A DNA stretch of 12,496 nt from JAPYWM01 sp964489015 (GTDB lineage: Bacteria > Bacteroidota > Bacteroidia > SpSt-205): NCBI GenBank assembly GCA_964489015.1, contig CAZAXD010000035.1, positions 1 through 12,496 on the forward strand. Direction: 5' to 3'. Of the stretch, positions 1 through 6,404 are shown in pieces (position 1 is the stretch's first letter; every line of letters starts with the position of its first letter). The notes below the pieces were generated by a model that saw only the letters and a list, made by a program, of their open reading frames with translations, did no database searches and was not told the origin of the DNA. Made by a program: the position numbers and the translations under genes.

Positions 1-297
1 GCTCTTCACCTGCCCACGATTCTCATCAAACCACACCGCCCCACCACTTCTCTCTACCTCCCTCCAAACTACCTCCCGCCACCTCCTAAGCGCCCGCCCA
101 ATCCTTAAATCACCCACAGACGTAAGTTTGGTAGATTTTTCGCGCCGAAGTACATCCGACCACATCTCAACGTTCAACGGGGCCGACCAACCCAGCCCCA
201 ACATCGCAGCCAGCAGACCACTAATCAAAAGTAACGCAGCGTACCGTATATCGCCGCTAATATACGAAAAAAAAAACAAATCCAAATCCCCCATCAT
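1..297 (-). CDS. Unrecognised membrane-anchored protein, N-terminal part (cut by left edge)
   Basis: I do not recognise this protein. Reading the minus strand from the ATG at 297, 99 codons are open to the window edge. The start could also be the next ATG at 294, or an in-frame ATG at 345 that would overlap the start of the carboxylase gene. After a short Phe-rich stretch there is one hydrophobic segment at about residues 20-40 (YAALLLISGLLAAMLGLGW). It is followed by an Arg/Glu/Trp-rich, probably cytoplasmic or periplasmic region, so a single-pass membrane protein is the simplest reading. The first codons contain a run of ten T on the coding strand (A267-A276). Arg codons are often AGG/AGA, unlike the CGN used next door, which could mean different ancestry or that the frame is not coding. 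It is divergent from the carboxylase operon, with 46 bp between the preferred starts. The support is an open frame plus a membrane segment only. Confidence 0.45.
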   Translation of the reverse strand, partial: MMGDLDLFFFSYISGDIRYAALLLISGLLAAMLGLGWSAPLNVEMWSDVLRREKSTKLTSVGDLRIGRALRRWREVVWREVERSGGAVWFDENRGQVKS

Positions 298-330
298 CTC
301 TACGCGTAAAAAACCCCGCTTTATAGTTTT

Positions 331-338
331 TACCTTTG
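331..338 (+). promoter_or_regulatory. Bacteroidota-type -7 promoter element (TACCTTTG)
   Basis: TACCTTTG matches the TAnnTTTG -7 element of Bacteroidota at every fixed position. Five bases separate it from the ATG of the carboxylase beta gene. With the usual placement of this element, transcription would begin about two bases before that ATG, giving an almost leaderless mRNA. I see no clear TTTG/TTG -33 element at the usual distance. The same arrangement appears before secG and the RidA gene, which raises confidence. This is probably the promoter of the whole seven-gene operon. Confidence 0.5.
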
Positions 339-343
339 AAGCC

Positions 344-1975
344 ATGGGAGGTAACCACGACCCTTACCAGCGTGAAAGCTGGCCGCGCCTGGAGAGTCGT
401 TTCCGCTCAACCCCAGAGAACCGCTCTCAGCGAGCGGCTTACGAGGCGCTTATCACGGAGCTAAGCCGATACTACGAGGAGGCCACCTACCAAGGCAAGC
501 CGCATCACATTCAGCGGGCCAAGCAGCGAGGCCGGCTTCTGGCACGGGAGCGCATCGAGTACCTACTGGATGAAGGCTCGCCGTTTTTGGAGCTTTTGCC
601 ATTAGCGGGACTGGGCGGAAACACCTCCTCACCGGGCAGCACTATGGTGGGTGGTATTGGGCTCGTAGCCGGCCGCTGGACCCTAATCACCGCCAACGTT
701 GGCACCGAAAAAGGCGGCGCCATTGACAGCCCCACCCTCCAAAAAAGCCTGCGCCTGGCCGAGATTGCTCGTGAAAATCGCCTGCCTACCATCAACTTCG
801 TCGAATCAGGGGGGGCGGATCTGGCTGAGCAGGCAAAGGTCTTTAACTACGGCGGCGCCATCTTTCGGGAGATTACCCAGCGGTCAAAGATGGGACTGCC
901 CACAATAGTCGTGGTCATGGGCAATGCCACGGCCGGCGGGGCTTACGTGCCCGGCATGAGTGATTATACGATTTTTGTTCGGGGACAAGCACAGGTCTTT
1001 TTAGGCGGCCCGCCGCTGGTCAAAATGGCCACCAACGAGATCGTGGACGAAGAGACCCTCGGTGGTGCGCAGATGCACGCCACGGTAAGTGGCCTGGCCG
1101 ACTACCTTGCCCAAAATGAGTTTGAAGCCATTCAAACCGCTCGGCGCCTCATGACCCAAATCGCCACCAGCTGGCCAGCGCCGGCTTACTTCGAAGGGGC
1201 CGCCCCGCCCTACTACGACCCCGATGAACTCCTCGAAATTCTGCCACCTCATCCCTCTAAGCCCTTTGAGATTCGGGAACTGATTGCCCGCATCGTGGAT
1301 GAGTCTCGATTTTTAGAATTCAAGCCCCTGTGGGGCTCCACCTTGGTGGCCGGCTGGGCCCGAATCGGCGGCTTTCCCGTAGGCATCTTAGCCAATAACG
1401 GCGTCCTTTTCCCAGAAAGCGCCGCAAAAGGCACCCACTTTATTCAGCTCTGCAATCGAATGGGCACGCCGCTGCTATTTTTACAAAATATCACGGGCTT
1501 TATCGTTGGTACGGCCTACGAAAGAGCCGGAATCATCAAAGCCGGTGCCCAGCTTATCAACGCCGTTTCAAATAGCGAAGTACCGCACATCACGATCTTA
1601 GTCGGCGCCTCGTATGGGGCGGGTAATTACGCCATGGCGGGGCGATCGTATAAGCCGCGCTTTTTGTGGAGCTTTCCCAGTAGCCGGATCGCTGTCATGG
1701 GCGGGGAGCAGCTCGCAGGCGTGATGGAAATCATTCGACGGCAAGCGGCTCAGGCCGCGGGTGAGCCCTTCGACGAAGCCCAAAACCAACTTCTCAAAAC
1801 CATGCTCATGCAAGAAGTGGAAAAAACTTCCAACCCGTGGCACGCTACGGGCCAGCTTTGGGACGATGGGGTCATTGACCCCCGAGCTACCCGAACCTAT
1901 CTTATTATAGCCCTCTCGGTTCTTTATACAAACCTAACAAAACCCAGCCACGTTTACGGCGTATTTCGGTTTTAG
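344..1975 (+). CDS. Acyl-CoA carboxylase, carboxyltransferase (beta) subunit, methylcrotonyl-/geranyl-CoA carboxylase type
   Basis: This subunit transfers CO2 from carboxybiotin to an acyl- or enoyl-CoA. The 543-residue protein has the two crotonase-like halves of the carboxyltransferase family. The N-terminal half holds WPRLESRF (13-20), ESGGADL (154-160), AGGAYVPGMSD (197-207) and FLGGPPLVK (219-227). The C-terminal half holds FLQNITGFIVG (379-389), YGAGNYAMAGR (424-434) and VMGGEQLAGVM (451-461). The QNITGF motif, the GGEQ motif and the YGVFR end are typical of the methylcrotonyl-/geranyl-CoA branch. The 150-180 stretch lacks the DSGGA..P..DEVFPD pattern of classical MccB, so the substrate is uncertain. 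I chose ATG 344 because homology begins there; the frame stays open upstream to a TTG at 128, but that extension looks like no family member. It is the first gene of the operon, two bases before the alpha subunit, and the two should form an alpha6-beta6-type complex in the cytoplasm. Confidence 0.93.
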   Translation: MGGNHDPYQRESWPRLESRFRSTPENRSQRAAYEALITELSRYYEEATYQGKPHHIQRAKQRGRLLARERIEYLLDEGSPFLELLPLAGLGGNTSSPGSTMVGGIGLVAGRWTLITANVGTEKGGAIDSPTLQKSLRLAEIARENRLPTINFVESGGADLAEQAKVFNYGGAIFREITQRSKMGLPTIVVVMGNATAGGAYVPGMSDYTIFVRGQAQVFLGGPPLVKMATNEIVDEETLGGAQMHATVSGLADYLAQNEFEAIQTARRLMTQIATSWPAPAYFEGAAPPYYDPDELLEILPPHPSKPFEIRELIARIVDESRFLEFKPLWGSTLVAGWARIGGFPVGILANNGVLFPESAAKGTHFIQLCNRMGTPLLFLQNITGFIVGTAYERAGIIKAGAQLINAVSNSEVPHITILVGASYGAGNYAMAGRSYKPRFLWSFPSSRIAVMGGEQLAGVMEIIRRQAAQAAGEPFDEAQNQLLKTMLMQEVEKTSNPWHATGQLWDDGVIDPRATRTYLIIALSVLYTNLTKPSHVYGVFRF

Positions 1976-1977
1976 TT

Positions 1978-3960
1978 ATGAGGATTCGGAGAATTTTGAT
2001 TGCAAACCGAGGCGAGATTGCCAGACGCATCATTCGCACCTGCCGCAGGTTAGGCATTGAAACGGTAGCCGTCTACAGCACGCCCGATCGGGAAGCGCCT
2101 TATGTGCGGGAGGCGGACCAGGCTTATCACCTGCCGGGAACCTTGCCCAGCGAGACCTATTTGAACCAAGAAAAGCTTCTTGAGGTGGCAGAACGGGCTA
2201 AGGTGGAAGCCATTCATCCGGGTTATGGGTTCTTGGCGGAAAATGCGACCTTTGCCAGAGCGGTGGCCGAGCGTTTTATCTTTATCGGGCCACATGCGGA
2301 TGCTATCGAGCAGATGGGCTCAAAATCCGCCGCTAAAGCGCTGGCCCAAAAGGTCGGCGTGCCAACCTTGCCGGGGTGGCATGAGCCTGGCGCTAGGGCC
2401 GCCGCTTACCTTGCCGAGGCGAAAAAGATGGGCTTCCCGGTGCTCCTAAAGGCCGTTGCCGGTGGCGGGGGCAAGGGTATGCGCATTGTTGAGAGAGCTG
2501 AGGATTTTCTGACTGCCTTTGAAGCCGCTGCCCGAGAAGCCCAGAATGCTTTTGGGAATCCCGAACTCCTTCTCGAGCGCTACTTCCCCTCTGCTCGTCA
2601 CATCGAAGTGCAAATCTTAGGTGACAAGCACGGCAACCTCGTGCACCTGTTTGAAAGAGATTGTACGATTCAGCGCCGATATCAAAAAGTCCTAGAGGAA
2701 ACGCCTTCGCCTGTGCTCTCCGACAGTAATCGACAGGCTATGACAGAAGCGGCCTTGTGCTTAGGTCGGGCGCTTGCTTACGACAACGCGGGCACAGTGG
2801 AGTTTCTCTGGGTGGCGCCGGGTGAATTTTTCTTTTTAGAAGTCAATACCCGTCTGCAGGTGGAGCACCCTGTCACTGAAGCCGTTTTGGGACTAGATCT
2901 AGTTGAGTGGCAAATTCGCGTTGCAGCCGGGGAAAGGCTCAACCTTCCCGAACTTAGGCCGCGGGGGCACGCCATTGAGGTAAGGCTCACAGCGGAGGAC
3001 CCCTTTGCGGACGATCGGCCGGCCTCAGGTCGGATTCCCTACTGGCACGTGCCGGAGTTGCCTTACCTTCGGGTGGATGCGGGATATGAGGCCGGTCAAG
3101 AGGTGCCCCCCTACTATGACTCGCTCTTGGCTAAGGTGATTGTCTGGGGACCTACGCGAGCCGAAGCCGTTCAGCGCCTCCGCTACGCCCTTTCTCAAAT
3201 CGTTATCCTGGGTCTCCCGACAAACCTGCCGCTTCTAGCGCGCCTATGTCTTGATGCGGATTTTGAGGCGGGGCAGTTTGATACGCACTTCCTGGCCAAA
3301 CGGCCGGCGCTGCGAAATTCCATTGTTCTCTCGTCGCAAGAAGGGCAGTCACTGGCGGCAGCGCTGTCTACCTTTCGCCTACTGCAGGTTCAGGAGGTGC
3401 TTCCGCTCCTTCAGGCGCTGCCGGCCGGCTGGCGCAATCTACCCCAGAAAGCACTCCCTTACGCCTGGGAGCTGCAGGGCCAGACTTTTGCGGTCAACCT
3501 GCGGGAAATTCACAGCAGGCGGCTTTACCACTACAGAGACCCCGCAGCTGAGGTCTGGGAAGCCCTTGAGGTGCTCTCCTGCCAAGCGCCGCATTTCACG
3601 TATGAGGCAGCGGGCCTGCGACAAGTACTAACGATCATCCAAGTGGCTGACGATACCTACGAGGTGCACCTACCAAGCTTAGGCCGAGTGGTAGCCCGGA
3701 CCCTGCCGCGCTTTCCAACGGCAGCCCAGCAAACCGAAAAAGGTGCTTACCTTGCTCCGATGCCCGGTCAGATTAGCCGCCTCTTTGTCAAGCCGGGTGA
3801 GGCGGTTAGTGAGAATCAGCCCCTGCTCGTTCTCTTGTCCATGAAGATGGAAAATACGATTTATGCCCACGAGGCTGGCACGGTTCAGGCCGTCTTTGTC
3901 GAAGAAGGCCAAACGGTAACCGCTGGCACGGAGCTTTTACAAATTCAACCCGAGTCATAG
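1978..3960 (+). CDS. Acyl-CoA carboxylase biotin-containing (alpha) subunit
   Basis: This subunit carboxylates its own biotin using ATP and bicarbonate, then hands CO2 to the beta subunit encoded just upstream. The 660 residues fit the family (about 650-670). The biotin carboxylase part covers about 1-445: ILIANRGEIA at the start, the ATP-grasp Gly-rich loop GGGGKGM (162-168), RDCTIQRRYQK (227-237) and EVNTRLQVEHPVTE (288-301), which includes the catalytic Arg region. A linker (about 450-585) corresponds to the BT domain that contacts the beta subunit. A biotinyl domain covers about 590-657, with APMPG (593-597) and biotin-accepting Lys623 in SMKM. Most relatives have AMKM there, so Ser621 is a small deviation. 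The gene starts two bases after the beta stop and shows no Shine-Dalgarno sequence. Methylcrotonyl-CoA, geranyl-CoA or another branched enoyl-CoA are all possible substrates. Confidence 0.95.
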   Translation: MRIRRILIANRGEIARRIIRTCRRLGIETVAVYSTPDREAPYVREADQAYHLPGTLPSETYLNQEKLLEVAERAKVEAIHPGYGFLAENATFARAVAERFIFIGPHADAIEQMGSKSAAKALAQKVGVPTLPGWHEPGARAAAYLAEAKKMGFPVLLKAVAGGGGKGMRIVERAEDFLTAFEAAAREAQNAFGNPELLLERYFPSARHIEVQILGDKHGNLVHLFERDCTIQRRYQKVLEETPSPVLSDSNRQAMTEAALCLGRALAYDNAGTVEFLWVAPGEFFFLEVNTRLQVEHPVTEAVLGLDLVEWQIRVAAGERLNLPELRPRGHAIEVRLTAEDPFADDRPASGRIPYWHVPELPYLRVDAGYEAGQEVPPYYDSLLAKVIVWGPTRAEAVQRLRYALSQIVILGLPTNLPLLARLCLDADFEAGQFDTHFLAKRPALRNSIVLSSQEGQSLAAALSTFRLLQVQEVLPLLQALPAGWRNLPQKALPYAWELQGQTFAVNLREIHSRRLYHYRDPAAEVWEALEVLSCQAPHFTYEAAGLRQVLTIIQVADDTYEVHLPSLGRVVARTLPRFPTAAQQTEKGAYLAPMPGQISRLFVKPGEAVSENQPLLVLLSMKMENTIYAHEAGTVQAVFVEEGQTVTAGTELLQIQPES

Positions 3961-3961
3961 C

Positions 3962-4777
3962 ATGAAGGCCTACTTTGAGACTATCGACCCGACGCCATTT
4001 CAGACTTACGAGTGGCAGTACCTCCTGACGGAGGAGGCTGGTGATACGCTCATCCTGACGCTTAGTAATGCCGAGCGCCGCAATGCCCTGCATCCCGTGC
4101 TCCTCAACGAACTGGCCTACGCCCTAGCTTATGCCAATCAGCAGCGCTGCATCCGGTTTGTAAGGCTTCGAGCGCAGGGTGACTACTTCTGCGCGGGAGC
4201 GGACCTGAGCGCATTCCGCCAGAATGAACCAAGCCGCTCCACCGTGCCAGCAAGCTCCCGGCCCATCGTGATTCACGATCTCCTCAGCGCTTTTGAAAAG
4301 CCACTCATTGCCGAAGTGACCGGGCACGTCTTAGCAGGTGGATTTTTACTGATTACGGGGGCCACGTTTGTGGTAGCCCACGAGGGGGCCCGGTTTTCCC
4401 TGCCGGAGGTGCGGCGAGGACTCTTTCCCTTTCAGGTGCTCAAGGCGCTCTCCGCCTTCGTGCCGCCTCGAGTGGCCCTGGGCTGGTGCCTCACAGCAAC
4501 TGAACTTTCTGCGGCGGAACTTCACCGTTATGGCCTAATCACCCACCTTGCCCCCTCCGTAACGGAAGTGACCTCCGCCGCAAATGCCCTTGTTGAGACC
4601 CTGCGCCTGGGCGCCCCCTTAGCTATCTCACGAGGCATCGCCACCTACCACCAGCTTAGTGAGCTAACCCACGAGGCCCTCTATGGAAAGCTGCTAGAGC
4701 TCCTCCAAACCGAAGACGCCCAAGAAGGTCTGCGCGCGTTCCGAGAAAAACGAAACCCACAATGGAAAGGCCAATGA
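3962..4777 (+). CDS. Enoyl-CoA hydratase/isomerase family protein, methylglutaconyl-CoA-hydratase-like
   Basis: This is a crotonase-fold protein of 271 residues, a normal family length. Oxyanion-hole segments are visible at FCAGADL (76-82) and GHVLAGGFLL (121-130). SLPEVRRGLFP (146-156) carries Glu149, equivalent to the second catalytic Glu (Glu164) of rat enoyl-CoA hydratase. The first catalytic Glu (Glu144) is replaced by Leu129. From memory, LiuC-like 3-methylglutaconyl-CoA hydratases also lack it, and the GLFP stretch points to that branch. After a carboxylase the expected job is hydration of a 3-methylglutaconyl-type CoA ester to a 3-hydroxy-3-alkylglutaryl-CoA. The gene begins one base after the alpha-subunit stop and its own stop overlaps the next start (ATGA), so it should be translated in a coupled way. 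The family is clear; the exact reaction is inferred from context. Confidence 0.87.
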   Translation: MKAYFETIDPTPFQTYEWQYLLTEEAGDTLILTLSNAERRNALHPVLLNELAYALAYANQQRCIRFVRLRAQGDYFCAGADLSAFRQNEPSRSTVPASSRPIVIHDLLSAFEKPLIAEVTGHVLAGGFLLITGATFVVAHEGARFSLPEVRRGLFPFQVLKALSAFVPPRVALGWCLTATELSAAELHRYGLITHLAPSVTEVTSAANALVETLRLGAPLAISRGIATYHQLSELTHEALYGKLLELLQTEDAQEGLRAFREKRNPQWKGQ

Positions 4778-5625
4778 ATACCGACAAAGTTGTCATCACG
4801 GCTGCCCTAACGGGAGTCTTAGCGACGCGGGAGCAGTGTCCTGCGATTCCGTATACGCCCGAGGAGATTGCAGAAGAAGGCCGTCGAGCCGTCGAGGCCG
4901 GTGCTGCTATCCTGCACATTCACGCCCGCAAGCCGGATGGCTCGCCTGCTTTTGACGTCGAGACGTACCGAGCTATTTACGAGGCTGTGCGGCAGCGGCT
5001 ACCCGACGTGATCATCAACTTCTCGACCGGCGCGGTGGGGCTGCCCCGAGAAGAGCGCATCCACCACATTACGGCCCTTCGGCCCGACATGGCCGCCCTC
5101 AATATGGGCTCCATGAATTACGCCATTTACTCCCCGAAAGCTAAGCGGTTTTACTTCGACTTTGTATTTGAAAACCGCTTTGGGGATATTCAATACTTTC
5201 TCGAGGAGATGGTACGAGTCGGGACACTTCCCGAGATGGAGGTTTTTGATGCAGGCCACCTGAATAACGTAACGCCCTTTCTCGACATGGGCATCCTGAA
5301 GCCGCCCTATGTCTTTAGCTTCGTGATGGGGGTTTTAGGAGGCATTGCGGCCACACCGGAAAACCTCCTCCATCAGGCGCGTAATGCGCCGGCTGCGTCT
5401 CATTGGCAGGTGATTGGGATCGGTCGCGTACAGTGGCGCTTAGTAGCGACAGCGCTAGCCATTGGCGGGCATATTCGAGTGGGATTGGAGGATAATTTCT
5501 ACCTGCCCAGCGGAAAGATGGCCAGCTCTAACGGCGAGCTTGTGGAGGCTGCGGTGCAGCTAAGCCGTCTGGTCGGTCGGGAGCCTGCCTCGATTGCCGA
5601 GACGCGCCAAATGCTTGGGTTATGA
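4774..5625 (+). CDS. Beta-keto acid cleavage enzyme (BKACE, DUF849 family)
   Basis: BKACE enzymes are Zn-dependent TIM barrels that react a beta-keto acid with acetyl-CoA to give acetoacetate and a shortened acyl-CoA; Kce of lysine fermentation is the prototype. In the 283-residue protein the metal ligands are recognisable: His48 and His50 in ILHIHAR, and Glu239 in HIRVGLEDN, which also supplies Arg235 and Asp240, matching Kce Arg226, Glu230 and Asp231. Ser84 in NFSTG corresponds to Ser82. Kce Glu14 aligns with Leu16, so an amino-bearing substrate is unlikely. I prefer ATG 4774, which overlaps the upstream stop as ATGA and is preceded by GGAAAGG (4764-4770, only three bases away). ATG 4762, four codons earlier, is possible. 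The stop overlaps the next gene's ATG. In this operon it stands where HMG-CoA lyase would be expected. The native keto acid is unknown. Confidence 0.9.
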   Translation: MNTDKVVITAALTGVLATREQCPAIPYTPEEIAEEGRRAVEAGAAILHIHARKPDGSPAFDVETYRAIYEAVRQRLPDVIINFSTGAVGLPREERIHHITALRPDMAALNMGSMNYAIYSPKAKRFYFDFVFENRFGDIQYFLEEMVRVGTLPEMEVFDAGHLNNVTPFLDMGILKPPYVFSFVMGVLGGIAATPENLLHQARNAPAASHWQVIGIGRVQWRLVATALAIGGHIRVGLEDNFYLPSGKMASSNGELVEAAVQLSRLVGREPASIAETRQMLGL

Positions 5626-6404
5626 ACGGCTTCGCGCCAGGTCTCCTGCAGGGACAAATCGCGCTAGTGACGGGCGGCGGCAGTGGCATTGGATATGCCA
5701 TCGCTAAAGCCTTTTTGGAGCTAGGGGCCTCAGTCTGGATCTGCGGACGCAACCCCGATAAGCTTCAAAAATCCTGCGAGCACCTCCTAGCATCAGGCTC
5801 AGTTTACGCACAAGTATGCGACATTCGAGAACCGGATCAGGTTCAGGCGTTAGCAGAGCAGATAGCCCAGACGCACAACCGGCTCGACCTACTCGTCAAT
5901 AACGCCGGCGGCCAGTTTCCCGCTTTTGCAGAAGCCATTTCCCCCAAAGGCTTTCACGCTGTCATCCGGAATAACCTCGAAGGCACCTGGATCGTCACCT
6001 GGACCATGGCCAATCGCTTTTTTATCCCGCAGAAGCAGGGCAGTATCATCCACATCATCGCCAATATCTGGCGCGGCTTTCCGGGGATGATGCACACCGG
6101 GGCGGCCCGTGCCGGGGTCGACAACATGACCAAGACCCTCGCCGTAGAGTGGAGTCGGTATAATATCCGCGTCAACGCCGTGGCGCCGGGCATTATTCAA
6201 TCCTCCGGCCTTGACCAGTACCCACCGGACCTCCTAAAAGGCCTCACCGACAAGATTCCGCTCAGGCGCTTAGGCCGGGTGGAGGAAGTCGCCGATTTAG
6301 TCGTATATTTAGCTTCGCCTATGGCTAGCTACATCACAGGCGAAACGATTTACATCGACGGAGGACAGCGCTTATGGGGAAATCTCTTCGACCTACCCAG
6401 CTAG
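5622..6404 (+). CDS. Short-chain dehydrogenase/reductase, AtuG/PECR-like
   Basis: This is a 260-residue SDR with a Rossmann fold: the NAD(P)-binding TGGGSGIG (17-24), NNAGG (93-97), and the C-terminal RVNAVAPG (183-190) and YITGETIYIDGG segments. GGQFP after NNA and WRGFPGMMHTGAARAGV (150-166) resemble peroxisomal trans-2-enoyl-CoA reductase and the AtuG-type citronellol/citronellal dehydrogenases. The usual Ser...YxxxK triad is not present: the area reads HTGAARAGVDNMTK (158-171), with Thr159 and Arg163 where Tyr and Lys normally sit. Relatives of this branch share most of that pattern, so it may be functional rather than degenerate. The role could be oxidation of a hydroxyacyl/alcohol intermediate or reduction of an enoyl-CoA. 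The start overlaps the BKACE stop (ATGA), and its last 31 bases overlap the ligase gene. Confidence 0.88.
   Translation: MNGFAPGLLQGQIALVTGGGSGIGYAIAKAFLELGASVWICGRNPDKLQKSCEHLLASGSVYAQVCDIREPDQVQALAEQIAQTHNRLDLLVNNAGGQFPAFAEAISPKGFHAVIRNNLEGTWIVTWTMANRFFIPQKQGSIIHIIANIWRGFPGMMHTGAARAGVDNMTKTLAVEWSRYNIRVNAVAPGIIQSSGLDQYPPDLLKGLTDKIPLRRLGRVEEVADLVVYLASPMASYITGETIYIDGGQRLWGNLFDLPS
6360..6365 (+). promoter_or_regulatory. Ribosome binding site GGAGGA of the ligase gene, inside the SDR gene
   Basis: GGAGGA lies eight bases before ATG 6374 and is the only strong Shine-Dalgarno-like sequence at a start in the operon. It also encodes the Gly-Gly of the conserved DGGQ end of the SDR, so protein conservation alone could explain it. 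It supports ATG 6374 as the ligase start despite the 31-base overlap. Confidence 0.4.

Noticed and set aside
128..343. Upstream extension of the carboxylase beta subunit from a TTG at 128
   Set aside because: The 72 extra residues are low-complexity and unlike any family N-terminus, the start is TTG, and the extension overlaps the divergent gene; normal homology begins after ATG 344, which has a promoter element just before it.
3806..4093. Antisense open frames of 60-125 codons across the operon and the SGNH gene
   Set aside because: They lie wholly within genes with clear family motifs, have no recognisable domains, and are expected from the codon bias of the real genes.
4762..4773. Earlier BKACE start at ATG 4762
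   Set aside because: Possible, but the ATG at 4774 gives the ATGA overlap typical of this operon and the usual distance to the first strand of the barrel; kept only as an alternative.
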